A DNA stretch of 64,000 nt from Phycisphaerae bacterium (GTDB lineage Bacteria; Planctomycetota; Phycisphaerae; SM23-33), in the NCBI GenBank assembly GCA_030745875.1, contig JASLNT010000083.1:1-64000 (forward strand), written 5' to 3'. Shown one piece after another: positions 16,228-24,481 of this stretch. The position numbers and the translations under genes were made by a program. The notes under the pieces are model-generated. The model saw nothing but the letters and a program-made list of their open reading frames with translations. It was not told the origin of the DNA and did no database searches. How positions within the stretch are numbered: the first letter of the stretch is position 1; each line of letters opens with the position of its first letter.

Positions 16228-16255
16228 GCGTCCGTGGTTTAGAATCCACGGGCGC
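16228..16255 (+). other. intercistronic stem-loop
   Basis: A 10-bp stem with one G-U pair (16228-16237 with 16246-16255) and an 8-nt loop lies between the sulfatase stop and the next gene. There is no T-tract. It may stabilise a processed mRNA end or partly terminate transcription. Confidence 0.45.
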
Positions 16256-16306
16256 AGCGTGCGGAATGAAACGCAGACGATAATTTGACAACACAGGAGT
16301 TGGCCA

Positions 16307-17560
16307 ATGAAAAAACAGAAAACCGAAATGACACGACGCGGTTTGATGAAGGGCGCAGCAGCGGCTGCGGCGTCGGCCGCGACGATCTCGATAGTCCCCA
16401 GCCACGTACTAGGCGGCCCGGACAGGCCTGCGGCGCCCAGTGATACGTTCGGTGCGGCTTTGATCGGCTGCGGCAGTAGAGGGGGCGGGACGTTTCGAGA
16501 TCTCAGCGGTAAGCACGGTCTGAACATCAGGGACTTGGCGCGATGCGACGTGAAGTACGTTGACAAGTGCGACAACAAGAAAATCTACACCGACTTCCGC
16601 CGCGTGATGGAGCGCAAGGATATCGACATCATTGCGATTGCGACTCCGCCTCACTGGCACGCGTTGATCAGCATTGCTGCAATGGAATCCGGCAAGGACG
16701 TCGTATGCGAGAAGCCCATGACGCGATTCGTCGGCGAGGGGCGCGCAGTGGTCAATGCCGCCAAACGTTACGGGCGTATCTTCCAGGTGGGCACGTACGG
16801 GCGATTCGGAATGGCTACAAGCAAGGGAACCAATGCGATGACCCGCAAGATCATGTCCAGCGGGTTGCTGAAGAAGACCCAGGCGGTCTACGTGCATCGC
16901 GGCGGGTTAAAGGTCAAGCAGTGGTCCGGTCGGGTCGATCTTGCTCCTCAGCCCGTTCCCTCCAGCCTCGATTGGGATATGTACTGCGGCCCGAGCCCGC
17001 TGAAACCGTACGTTTCGCGTCGCACGGGCGGTACGCACCGCGGATACTGGGACTACGACGGCGGCGGTCTGGGCGACATGGGTCAGCACAAGTTCGACCC
17101 GATCAACTTCCTGCACGGTAAGGACAACACCGGTCCCGTCGAGATTGAGACTCACGCGCCGCCGGCGCATCCGGAGGCCGCCGGCATGTGGGGATGGTCA
17201 AAGCTTACGTACGCCGACGGGTTTACGCTGGTTGTCGAGAGCGGAGAGTGGGGCGAGCCGAGCGGAATAAAAAGAAGGCATCCTACCCTCGACGAATTGA
17301 GCCCCGAAGATCAGGAAAAGATCAAAGCCATGCCGGACCAGGGACCGTTAGTGGGTTTCGGAGAGGCCGTCAAAACACGCAGGCAACCGGGCGGGCACGC
17401 CGAAGCCGCACACCGCACCGTTTGCATTATGCACCTTACCAATATATCCATTCGCGTTGGGCGAAAGATCAAATTCGACCCGGTCACCGAACAGATTATC
17501 GGTGACGAAGAGGCCAATCGCCTCGCCCACCAGCCGATGCGGGCGCCATGGCATCTGTAG
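16307..17560 (+). CDS. Tat-exported Gfo/Idh/MocA family oxidoreductase
   Basis: A 417-aa NAD(P)-dependent sugar oxidoreductase-like protein. A Tat signal is present (TRRGLMKGAAAAAA, residues 9-22). The Rossmann glycine motif is LIGCGSRGGG (52-61), and EKP (135-137) is the conserved lysine motif of the family. The C-terminal half carries WDMYCGPSPLKPY and DYDGGGLGDMGQHKFD, typical of the planctomycete exported subgroup. The protein ends RLAHQPMRAPWHL, an ending shared with the two paralogs at 55.9-58.6 kb. It follows the sulfatase, so a role in oxidising sugars released from sulfated polysaccharide is plausible but unproven. AGGAG is seen 7-8 nt before the ATG. Confidence 0.92.
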   Translation: MKKQKTEMTRRGLMKGAAAAAASAATISIVPSHVLGGPDRPAAPSDTFGAALIGCGSRGGGTFRDLSGKHGLNIRDLARCDVKYVDKCDNKKIYTDFRRVMERKDIDIIAIATPPHWHALISIAAMESGKDVVCEKPMTRFVGEGRAVVNAAKRYGRIFQVGTYGRFGMATSKGTNAMTRKIMSSGLLKKTQAVYVHRGGLKVKQWSGRVDLAPQPVPSSLDWDMYCGPSPLKPYVSRRTGGTHRGYWDYDGGGLGDMGQHKFDPINFLHGKDNTGPVEIETHAPPAHPEAAGMWGWSKLTYADGFTLVVESGEWGEPSGIKRRHPTLDELSPEDQEKIKAMPDQGPLVGFGEAVKTRRQPGGHAEAAHRTVCIMHLTNISIRVGRKIKFDPVTEQIIGDEEANRLAHQPMRAPWHL

Positions 17561-17599
17561 ACAGAGAACCAAAACGCGAACAGCAAAAGGAATATATCA

Positions 17600-18466
17600 A
17601 TGGCAGCTTCAGATAAACTGAAAAAACTCGTGGAACAAATGCCCGAGGCGGACGGGACTAGCGGAAAAAGCGGGAAGAAGGGAAGGAGAAAGTCGTCCGG
17701 TACGCTGACCGGTCCGTCGTGGTCAGAGGCGGCGCCGGTTTTCGATGAGGTGCTCAAGGGCGGAAGCGAAAGCATCGTGGGTTTGATTGGTATGCTCTCG
17801 GCGACCGACGACGGTAAGGATATTAAGCCTCGCTACATGATACACGCGCTGACCACCTACGCCTGTACTCCGGGTAAGGATGCGGCTCGCGCGTGCGTCG
17901 CTGGCGCGATTACTTCGCAACTGGCTGGGCAGTCCAAGGACAACCAGGCCTTCCTGATGCGACAACTGCAACTCTGCGCCGATGCGAAAGCCGCGCCGGA
18001 GTTGGGGAAGTTCCTGTGCACGAAAGATCTCTCTACTCCGGCGGCATACGCGTTGACGGCGATTGGGAAAGACGCCTTGCCCCAGCTTCGCGCCGCCTTG
18101 CCGAAGGCCAAGGGCTCGTGCCTGCTTGATGTGGTCCAGGCCTTGGGAGTGTTGGGTGATGAGAAGTCCGTCGAAGGTCTCCGGAAAGCCGCCGCCGATT
18201 CCGATCGCGAGGTTCGCATCTCGGCCGTTCGGGGCCTGGCGAACATCGGTGACGCAGGTTCGGCGGATGTGCTGATCAAGGCTTCCGATGCGAAAGGCGC
18301 CTGGGAGAGAATTCAGACGGCCAAGGCGTGCCTTGTGCTGGCTGAGAAACTCAACGCTGCGGGCAAGAAGTCGGACGCCCAGAAGATATATAAGCATCTG
18401 CGGAATACTCGAAAAGATGCGGGCGAGAAATATCTAGCCGATCTGGCGATAGCGGCGCTGGCGTAG
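17600..18466 (+). CDS. HEAT-repeat protein
   Basis: A 288-aa alpha-solenoid protein with no signal peptide or membrane segment. Residues 18-45 are a Gly/Ser/Lys-rich low-complexity stretch. From about residue 90 on, Ala/Leu-rich helical pairs recur, clearest in DEKSVEGLRKAAADSDREV and RISAVRGLANIGDAGSADVL, the HEAT/PBS-lyase type. The gene lies 39 nt after the Gfo/Idh oxidoreductase with AAGGA before its ATG, and its repeats resemble the tail of the sulfatase two genes upstream, so the three are probably one operon. No catalytic residues were recognised; a scaffold or binding role is inferred. Confidence 0.8.
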   Translation: MAASDKLKKLVEQMPEADGTSGKSGKKGRRKSSGTLTGPSWSEAAPVFDEVLKGGSESIVGLIGMLSATDDGKDIKPRYMIHALTTYACTPGKDAARACVAGAITSQLAGQSKDNQAFLMRQLQLCADAKAAPELGKFLCTKDLSTPAAYALTAIGKDALPQLRAALPKAKGSCLLDVVQALGVLGDEKSVEGLRKAAADSDREVRISAVRGLANIGDAGSADVLIKASDAKGAWERIQTAKACLVLAEKLNAAGKKSDAQKIYKHLRNTRKDAGEKYLADLAIAALA

Positions 18467-18507
18467 CGATGAACCTGCGGCGCGCTGACATTATGTTGAC
18501 GTGATTC

Positions 18508-18548
18508 AAGCGGTCGGCGACAGTTGAGAACAATGTTGTCGACCGCTT
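18508..18548 (+). terminator. 15-bp stem-loop after the HEAT gene
   Basis: Arms 18508-18522 and 18534-18548 pair over 15 bp (two G-U wobbles) around an 11-nt loop. No T-tract follows on either strand. It probably marks the end of the sulfatase-oxidoreductase-HEAT unit, or is a bidirectional barrier. It argues against the upstream in-frame ATG at 18524, inside the loop, as start of the next gene. Confidence 0.45.
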
Positions 18549-18598
18549 CACGTCCGGCCCGGTGCAATCCATACTACTTTTTACCGGCGGATGCGAAT

Positions 18599-19882
18599 AT
18601 GACACAGGAAGCGAAGAAGCAAACTATCCGGGTTCTTACGGTGACGTTCTGTCTGGCGTCTCTGGCGTGGGTTTCGCAGTTGTCGGCCGAGAAGGCGGGC
18701 GTAAAGGCGACCTGGCCGCAATTTCACGGGCCCGATCGCAGCAATGTTTCGCCTGACAAGGGGCTTCTGAAGAGATGGCCCGCCGAAGGTCCGAAACTGA
18801 TATGGAAGTACGACAAGTGCGGCGCGGGATTTGCGACGGTCACGATTGTCGACGATATGATCTTCACTTCGGGTGATTTTGGAAAGATACAGAAGGTTCT
18901 TGCGCTGGATCTGGATGGGAAGTTGCTTTGGGAGGCCCGGAACGGCGAGAGTTGGCGGGGGCCTTATCCCGGCGCCAGGACGAATCCGACATACAGCGAC
19001 GGGGCGGTTTACCAGATGAATCCGCACGGGCGGTTGGCGTCGTTTGACGCCAAGTCGGGCAAGGAGCTGTGGGCTGTTGAACTCCAGAAGGAATTCGGGC
19101 CCAGCCCCAGACGCTGGGCGATGTCCGAGAATGTGATAGTTGAAGGCAAGGTCCTTTACTGTTGCCCGGGCGGTGAGAAGGGCAGGATTGTCGCACTGGA
19201 TAAAGCTACGGGCAAGACTATCTGGGCGAATACGGAGATTCCGCAGGCGTCGGCGTATTGCTCGCCGATTATCGCTACTCACAATGGCGTGCGGCAGGTG
19301 ATTAACCTGATGACAAAATCAGTTGTCAGCGTGGACGCCAAGACAGGCAAGTTCCTCTGGAGCCACAAGCACATAACCAAACACGATCAGAACGTGACCT
19401 CTCCGATATTCACCAACGGGCTGGTGTGCGTATCGAGCGGGCACAAAACCGGTACGAGGTTCCTGAAGATCGCTTCGGACAACCGCAGCGTGAAAGAGAT
19501 CTGGTTCAACCAGGATCTCGACAATTGTCATGGCGGTCTGTTGCTGGTGGACGGACACCTCTACGGGACGGGATGCAGAATGTCTCCCCTCGGAATGGTC
19601 TGCGTCAACGCCAAGTCAGGCAAGACTGTGTGGAATTTCCGCCCGCTGTCCAAGATCTCGCTGACGTATGCCGACGGGATGATGTACGGAATGAACGATC
19701 GAGGGAAGGTGTGGCTGGTCAAAGCCGACTCCACCGCATGCAAGATAGTCAGCCGGTTTGACCTCCCCAGGTCCAGCCGCGCGCCCACACTGGCGCACCC
19801 GGTGGTTTTTAACGGTCGATTCTATCTCCGAAGCGGAAGCGACCTGCACGTGTACGACGTTCGCGGGTCCGCATCGAAGTAG
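18599..19882 (+). CDS. secreted PQQ-like beta-propeller protein
   Basis: A 427-aa exported protein. From ATG 18599 the N terminus is a Sec signal (basic MTQEAKKQTIR, a hydrophobic core, SQLSA). It then opens with WPQFHGPDRSNVSP, the signature start of planctomycete PQQ-like propellers. Repeats with the tryptophan-docking pattern follow: LDLDGKLLWE, FDAKSGKELWAV, LDKATGKTIWAN, VDAKTGKFLWSH, VNAKSGKTVWNF. Such proteins resemble quinoprotein dehydrogenases and BamB, but I see no proof of PQQ binding or catalysis. It converges on the next gene, with only 23 nt between stops. Confidence 0.88.
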   Translation: MTQEAKKQTIRVLTVTFCLASLAWVSQLSAEKAGVKATWPQFHGPDRSNVSPDKGLLKRWPAEGPKLIWKYDKCGAGFATVTIVDDMIFTSGDFGKIQKVLALDLDGKLLWEARNGESWRGPYPGARTNPTYSDGAVYQMNPHGRLASFDAKSGKELWAVELQKEFGPSPRRWAMSENVIVEGKVLYCCPGGEKGRIVALDKATGKTIWANTEIPQASAYCSPIIATHNGVRQVINLMTKSVVSVDAKTGKFLWSHKHITKHDQNVTSPIFTNGLVCVSSGHKTGTRFLKIASDNRSVKEIWFNQDLDNCHGGLLLVDGHLYGTGCRMSPLGMVCVNAKSGKTVWNFRPLSKISLTYADGMMYGMNDRGKVWLVKADSTACKIVSRFDLPRSSRAPTLAHPVVFNGRFYLRSGSDLHVYDVRGSASK

Positions 19883-19905
19883 GGGCTCGGCGATCCTTTG
19901 ATGTT

Positions 19906-20442
19906 TTAGTCCTGGCAGGAGCCGCAACTGGTGCACATGCTCTTGAAGAAGGCCAGGAACGCGAACAACAATCCGAGTATGCACAGTCCGGCCGCCGGTT
20001 GGGCCAGCAACACCAAGGCTGCTTTGGCATCTCCGGTGCTTCCCAGTCCCGGAGCCTTCAGGGCGGCGAGCATCCAGAACACCGAGTAGCCCAGAGAACC
20101 GAGCCCCAGGCAGAGCGAACCTGCAAATTTGCAGAATGAGCAGCTGCTGACAACGCCCAGGAGCAGCGCAACCGCCAGTGCGATCGCGCCCAATCCGGCT
20201 GCATGCATATGTGCTCGCTTGAAGTAGACCCACGACTTATCGGTGATCTTTTTCATTTTGGCTTCGTCGCCTTTGTAGACCGTTTCCTTCACGGCGGCGG
20301 CTTCAGATTTGAGGTGACCTTTGACGTCGTCTTCAAAGAGCCCGAAGGTCGCTCCCAGGGCGAAGGAATAAAGGATCGTCAGCATGGCAAAAAACGTGCC
20401 GAGTTTTGCGGGCTTTATTTTGGCGATGGCGATATTACTCAT
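19906..20442 (-). CDS. Cys-rich four-helix membrane protein of unknown function
   Basis: A 178-aa protein not recognised as a known family. About four membrane segments are visible: residues 15-35, 80-100, 106-130 and 140-167. A charged 45-residue loop (FEDDVKGHLK...KSWVYFKRAHMH) lies between the first two. Cys101, Cys104 and Cys111 flank the second and third helices. The protein ends SMCTSCGSCQD (Cys170, 173, 176), a CxxCxxC tail suggesting metal binding. The ATG has AGAGG 5 nt upstream. It is divergently transcribed from the zincin-like gene, with a palindrome and promoters between. Real-gene support: ribosome-binding site, clean membrane topology and no competing frame. Confidence 0.75.
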   Translation of the reverse strand: MSNIAIAKIKPAKLGTFFAMLTILYSFALGATFGLFEDDVKGHLKSEAAAVKETVYKGDEAKMKKITDKSWVYFKRAHMHAAGLGAIALAVALLLGVVSSCSFCKFAGSLCLGLGSLGYSVFWMLAALKAPGLGSTGDAKAALVLLAQPAAGLCILGLLFAFLAFFKSMCTSCGSCQD

Positions 20443-20519
20443 TGTTGCCTCTTTCGTTGTCTGGTGAGATTACAGGTTGCCCTGAACGCCATTATTACGT
20501 TCGAGGTGTCAGTATTCTA

Positions 20520-20535
20520 CGCATGTCAACATGCG
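20520..20535. promoter_or_regulatory. 16-bp palindrome in a divergent promoter region
   Basis: Perfect 7-bp arms CGCATGT and ACATGCG separated by 2 bp lie between the divergent genes at 20442 (-) and 20604 (+), 12 bp upstream of the strong -35 box of the + gene. A dimeric repressor or activator site is plausible; the regulator is unknown. Confidence 0.45.
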
Positions 20536-20547
20536 CGTCCAGTACAA

Positions 20548-20575
20548 TTGACAGAATCCGCCGTCTTGCTATGAT
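20548..20575 (+). promoter_or_regulatory. near-consensus sigma-70-like promoter
   Basis: TTGACA (20548-20553) and TATGAT (20570-20575) with a 16-nt spacer, about 29 nt before the start codon of the zincin-like gene. GAGG follows at about 20590. Confidence 0.7.
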
Positions 20576-20603
20576 GGAAGCACCGAACTGAGGATATTCG
20601 AGT

Positions 20604-21509
20604 ATGAAAAGGATCGTTCTCACGATTGTGTGGTTGTCGGCGGCGGTATTGCCCCCGGTTGGGGCGGCGGTGATCCGAACCGTTCCTCGTCCGGGAGAGT
20701 CCACCACCAGGCCCGCCGCCACATCGCGTCCAGCCGGGACGAGCAAGTTGTCTATCCGTATTATGCGGGATGACTGGGGCGACGCTGGAACGGCTGATAT
20801 TCACAGAGTTCTTAAATCGGCGGCCGGTGAATTGTGGAGGAGCTTCCCCGACCGACGCCTGCATCCGATCATAGTCCAGCGAGGCCGACGGGCGCCAATA
20901 ACCCTTTATCGAAGAGGTCCCAAGGGCGAATATCTGATAAAAGTGACCACCAAGGGACGTTACTGGTGCCAATTCGCCTACCAGTTTGCACACGAGTTTT
21001 GCCATGTTCTGGCGAACTACTCGCACAAAACGCCCGTTGCGAATAAGTGGTTCGAAGAATCGCTTTGCGAAATGGCGTCGATTTATTCGATGCGTCGTAT
21101 GGCGATCACGTGGAAAACATCGCCTCCGCACTCGCACTGGAGGAGTTACGCCGCCGATATACAGGCCTACGTAGACGACCTGCAGGGGCCCGAGGATAAA
21201 CTCCCCAAGGGCAAGACGCTCGCCGCGTGGTACAAAGAGAATCGCACCGCACTGCGAAGGGCTCCTTGCCTGCGCGACAAGAACAGGATCGTCGCCAACA
21301 GTCTGATAGGCTTGTTCGAGGCCAGTCCGGAGCATTGGCCGGCGATAGGGTATCTGAATTCCGGCAAGCCGGTCTCGGACAGTCTCCAGGGCCACCTTGC
21401 CAACTGGTATCGCCAAACGCCCGCCAGGCACAGGAAGATTGTGGGCGACATCATCAAGAGGTTTGAACTCAAGATTCCCCAGATTCCGCTGAAGAAGCAG
21501 GCGTCGTGA
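20604..21509 (+). CDS. secreted zincin-like (HExxH) metallopeptidase-type protein
   Basis: A 301-aa protein with a Sec signal (MKRIVLTIVWLSAAVLPPVGA), then a Pro/Thr-rich linker. HEFCH (residues 130-134) matches the zinc motif HExxH, and Glu151 or Glu152 in WFEESLCEMAS, about 18 residues on, fits the third ligand of gluzincins. No known peptidase family was identified beyond this, so peptidase activity is inferred from the motif. The last 41 nt overlap the convergent znuB gene (21469-21509) in the opposite direction, and the protein ends in a basic tail (PLKKQAS). Confidence 0.8.
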   Translation: MKRIVLTIVWLSAAVLPPVGAAVIRTVPRPGESTTRPAATSRPAGTSKLSIRIMRDDWGDAGTADIHRVLKSAAGELWRSFPDRRLHPIIVQRGRRAPITLYRRGPKGEYLIKVTTKGRYWCQFAYQFAHEFCHVLANYSHKTPVANKWFEESLCEMASIYSMRRMAITWKTSPPHSHWRSYAADIQAYVDDLQGPEDKLPKGKTLAAWYKENRTALRRAPCLRDKNRIVANSLIGLFEASPEHWPAIGYLNSGKPVSDSLQGHLANWYRQTPARHRKIVGDIIKRFELKIPQIPLKKQAS

Positions 21510-22398
21510 TGCGGCGCGCCTTAGTCAGGAGCATCTTAACCAGAAGTACGGTCAGGTAGAGCCCCGCCGCCAGAACTATGATTATTGCGCCCGAGGGGAG
21601 ATTCGGCCCGTAACTTATCGCCAGCCCGGTCGTAGTCAGCGCCATCGACAGCAGCACCGCCAGAACCATGACCTGCCACATCCTTCGGGCGAACTGTCCG
21701 GCGATGGCTACGGGTATGGTCAGCAGGGCGATGACCATTACTATACCCACCACAGAGACAAGCAGAACCACTGTTAGAGCTGTCAGGCACAGCAGTGTGA
21801 GGTAGTGAAGTTCGACGCGCACCCCGCGTGTGCGAGCAAATTCTTCGTCGAAGCAGATTGCGACGAACTGTTTGTAGAGCAGCAGCGACACGATGATGAC
21901 CGCGGCGTCGAGAATGGCGATTGGTATGAGTTTGGCGGGCGATACGACCAGAATGTCTCCGAACAAATAGCCCATCATGTCCTGCTGATATCCGGGCGTG
22001 GCGGAGATGAAGAGCACTCCAATCGCCATGCCGGATGCCCACAATGCGCTGATGACGGTGTCCTCTCTCTGCTTGAATCTGAGCGACACCACGCCGATTA
22101 TCACCGCGGCCAGCAAAGCTGCTACGATGGCTCCGGACAGGGGGGTGACCCACTGGACGCCCCATATTGGATCGACAAACGACCAGTCCAGCGCCTTGTG
22201 ACAGTAGATTGCCGCCCCCATACCGCCCAACACGCAGTGGGCGATGCCGCCGGCTAGATAAGTGATGCGTCTTGTGACCACATACGTGCCGACCACTCCG
22301 CAGGCGATGCTGGTTAGTAGTCCGACGCCGAGGATGCTGAGCAATACCGGTGATGCGCCAGCTAGTTCAGACTGTAATGTGCGGATGAAATCACTCAT
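21469..22398 (-). CDS. znuB: zinc/manganese-type ABC transporter permease
   Basis: A 309-aa ABC-3 family integral membrane subunit with eight to nine hydrophobic helices. Family segments include GVVGTYVVTRRITYLAGGIAH near the N terminus and VVGIVMVIALLTIPVAIA near residue 225. It forms the channel for Zn2+ (or Mn2+) uptake with the ATPase and binding protein just upstream. Its start overlaps the end of the ATPase gene by 8 nt, indicating coupled translation. Its 3' end overlaps the convergent zincin-like gene by 41 nt. The metal is inferred from the His-rich binding protein. Confidence 0.92.
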   Translation of the reverse strand: MSDFIRTLQSELAGASPVLLSILGVGLLTSIACGVVGTYVVTRRITYLAGGIAHCVLGGMGAAIYCHKALDWSFVDPIWGVQWVTPLSGAIVAALLAAVIIGVVSLRFKQREDTVISALWASGMAIGVLFISATPGYQQDMMGYLFGDILVVSPAKLIPIAILDAAVIIVSLLLYKQFVAICFDEEFARTRGVRVELHYLTLLCLTALTVVLLVSVVGIVMVIALLTIPVAIAGQFARRMWQVMVLAVLLSMALTTTGLAISYGPNLPSGAIIIVLAAGLYLTVLLVKMLLTKARRITTPASSAESGES

Positions 22399-23188
22399 GA
22401 TGCGGCTGGGGATCTCCGGAATGGTCTTGGCAGTTGTGATCGTGCCTGACGAGCATTATGTCGTGTCCGTACAGGTCCTGCATTAACTCACCGGTAAGTT
22501 CGGCCGTCGGATGCACTGCAACCGACCCATGCACGCATACGACCTTGTCAACCAGTTGTGAAACGAATCCGACATCGTGCGAGACCATCACGAGCGTGAG
22601 TTTCTCGCTCAGTTGTTCCAGAAGTTGATGAAAATCCGCTTCGACGCCTATATCCAGATTGGCTGTGGGTTCGTCCAGGAGCAGCAGCTCTGGTTTCGAT
22701 GCAAGGGCGCGGGCTATCAGCACTCGCTGTCTCTGTCCGCCCGACAAGTCTGAGAACGCCCGTCTGGCCAGGTCTCCCAGCCCGACTGCCTCCAGCGCCT
22801 CGCCAGCCGCCAGGCGGTCGCTGCGGCGATAAGGTCCGAGCACGTTCGTCTGCCCGATGCGGCCCATAAGTACGACGTCAGTGACGCTCACGGGGAATTT
22901 CGGATCGAATGCGGCGTGCTGGGGAGCGTATCCGACGTATTTGCGCCGGGCCGACGGCTGACCTCCGAGCACACGCACCTGTCCCCGCGTCGGGTGAAGC
23001 AGTCCGAGAATCAGTTTAACCAGCGTTGTCTTGCCCCCGCCGTTAGGCCCGACCATGCAGACCTTCTGCCCGGCCGAAATAGATAGATTGACATTCTGCA
23101 GCACGCACACGGATCCATACGAGAACCAAAGGTTGCGGATGTCAACGGCGAGGCCTTCAGGCTTTGAGTGTGAGTGCGATGGTGACAT
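22391..23188 (-). CDS. znuC: zinc/manganese-type ABC transporter ATP-binding protein
   Basis: A 265-aa ABC ATPase. Visible are Walker A (GPNGGGKT, residues 47-54), the Q-loop in YAPQHAAFDPKFPVSV (typical of the ABC-3 metal family), the signature LSGGQRQRV, Walker B LLLLDEPTANLD and the switch histidine in MVSHDVGFVS. Both ends are His-rich (SPSHSHS and DPQPHHE), fitting a metal importer. It lies 9 nt after the binding-protein gene with AGGA upstream of the ATG, and overlaps znuB. Confidence 0.94.
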   Translation of the reverse strand: MSPSHSHSKPEGLAVDIRNLWFSYGSVCVLQNVNLSISAGQKVCMVGPNGGGKTTLVKLILGLLHPTRGQVRVLGGQPSARRKYVGYAPQHAAFDPKFPVSVTDVVLMGRIGQTNVLGPYRRSDRLAAGEALEAVGLGDLARRAFSDLSGGQRQRVLIARALASKPELLLLDEPTANLDIGVEADFHQLLEQLSEKLTLVMVSHDVGFVSQLVDKVVCVHGSVAVHPTAELTGELMQDLYGHDIMLVRHDHNCQDHSGDPQPHHE

Positions 23189-23197
23189 TGCGGATTC

Positions 23198-24085
23198 CTA
23201 CTGTTGCAGGGCCTTTTGAAGTTCTTCGGCAATGTGTTCGAGATTGTTGATGTAATCGGCCGACAGTGGATCCAACACCACCACCTCTCCGCCAATTTTG
23301 TCTGCGATTATGGCTGCGGCTCGATGAGAAAACTGGGGTTGAACGAAGATCGCTCTGGCTCGGGCGGATTTGGCGCGGTCGATGAGATCGCCTATTCGCC
23401 TTGGTCCGGGAGACTTGCCTTCGTGCTCGACGGCCTCTTGCTTCAGCCCGTAAGCTTCAGCGAGATGTCCGAACGCCGGATGGAACACGAAGAATGTTCT
23501 CCCTTTGAACGGCGCCAGTATTTTGGCGAGCCGAACGTCGAGATCATCCAGGTCTTCGTGCAGTTGACGGAGATTCCTGCGGTAGTCGTCGGCGTGGGGC
23601 GGATCGAGTTTGCATAGTTCCAGACAGACACCGCTGGCGAGAGTTTTCGATAGTTTTGGCGACATCCAGACATGGTTGTCTCCACCGTGTCCATGATGGT
23701 CATGCGTTTCGATGTCCTTTGCGACATTGACGACTCTAAGTTGCGAATTGCCCCACGACAGCCTTGATGAGATGATCTGTCCGAAGTCGGAACCCGCGCA
23801 GAGCAGCAGGCCGCCCCGGCTGAGTTTGACGACCTGCTTGGGGGTTGGCGTGTAAGTGTGAGGGTTTCCGCCCGGAGCAATCAGCACATTCACCGTTATG
23901 TGTTTTCCGGCGATCCGACGGGCGAAGTACGCCAGCGGGGCCACACTGACGAACATCTGGGGCTTGTCCTGGTCGGGCGATTCCTCCCGCCAACCGCACC
24001 CGCTGGTCGCAATCAGTATCGCAAGCAGCAGCACTATGGTGGTCTGGACGGCGACAATTATTGTTTTTCGTGTCTGCTCGGGCAT
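23198..24085 (-). CDS. znuA: zinc-binding lipoprotein of metal ABC transporter
   Basis: A 295-aa cluster A-I solute-binding protein. I start it at ATG 24085, with GGAGG just upstream; the frame is open another 40 codons but those are not signal-like. The lipobox is TSGC with Cys30, so it is a membrane-anchored lipoprotein. Metal ligands expected in the family are visible: His76 (NPHTYTP), His138 (DNHVWMSP), a His in FHPAFGHLAEAYG and the late Asp in DPLSADYINN. A His-rich loop ETHDHHGHGGDNH (126-138) is the hallmark of zinc-type members. First gene of znuA-znuC-znuB, 29 nt after queD. Confidence 0.93.
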   Translation of the reverse strand: MPEQTRKTIIVAVQTTIVLLLAILIATSGCGWREESPDQDKPQMFVSVAPLAYFARRIAGKHITVNVLIAPGGNPHTYTPTPKQVVKLSRGGLLLCAGSDFGQIISSRLSWGNSQLRVVNVAKDIETHDHHGHGGDNHVWMSPKLSKTLASGVCLELCKLDPPHADDYRRNLRQLHEDLDDLDVRLAKILAPFKGRTFFVFHPAFGHLAEAYGLKQEAVEHEGKSPGPRRIGDLIDRAKSARARAIFVQPQFSHRAAAIIADKIGGEVVVLDPLSADYINNLEHIAEELQKALQQ

Positions 24086-24114
24086 TTTCGCCCCTCCGGT
24101 ACGCCGGAGTCCCC

Positions 24115-24477
24115 TTAGACGTCGGTTACTGTGCAACGGGACGTGTCGGACTCCCAGATCGTTATCGCCGAAAGTCCCGGCAGGTTCGGGGCGATCTTTC
24201 GCCATAGATACCGCCCCAGCAGTTCGCTGGTGGAATTGGCCAGCCCCGGAATGTCGTTCAGGTTGCGATGGTCCAACTCGTCAAGGACGGTTCCGACCAC
24301 GCGTTTGATGTCTCCGAAATCGATCACCCATCCTGTTTCCGGATCGGGAGCGCCGGTGACATGTACGTCAACGCGATAACTGTGTCCGTGAAGACGGCTG
24401 CACTTGTGCTCCTGTGGAACGTTTGGCAGGGAATGCGCCGCCTCGAATCGGAACGTTTTAACCAGTTCTGCTTGCAT
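24115..24477 (-). CDS. queD: 6-carboxy-5,6,7,8-tetrahydropterin synthase
   Basis: A 120-aa QueD/PTPS-family enzyme that converts dihydroneopterin triphosphate to 6-carboxytetrahydropterin, the second step to queuosine and 7-deazaguanines. Zinc ligands His15 (FEAAHSL), His30 and His32 are present in CSRLHGHSY; Cys26 is the catalytic cysteine. The partner Asp-His pair lies in LDELDHRNLND, and Glu in TIWESD near the C terminus fits substrate binding. The start has GGAG upstream and lies 4 nt after queE, so the two are co-translated. Confidence 0.95.
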   Translation of the reverse strand: MQAELVKTFRFEAAHSLPNVPQEHKCSRLHGHSYRVDVHVTGAPDPETGWVIDFGDIKRVVGTVLDELDHRNLNDIPGLANSTSELLGRYLWRKIAPNLPGLSAITIWESDTSRCTVTDV

Positions 24478-24481
24478 TTCT

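Noticed and set aside
18524..18598. Upstream ATG at 18524 for the 18.6-kb propeller protein
   Set aside because: It lies in the loop of a strong stem-loop and would put 25 non-signal residues before a clean Sec signal.
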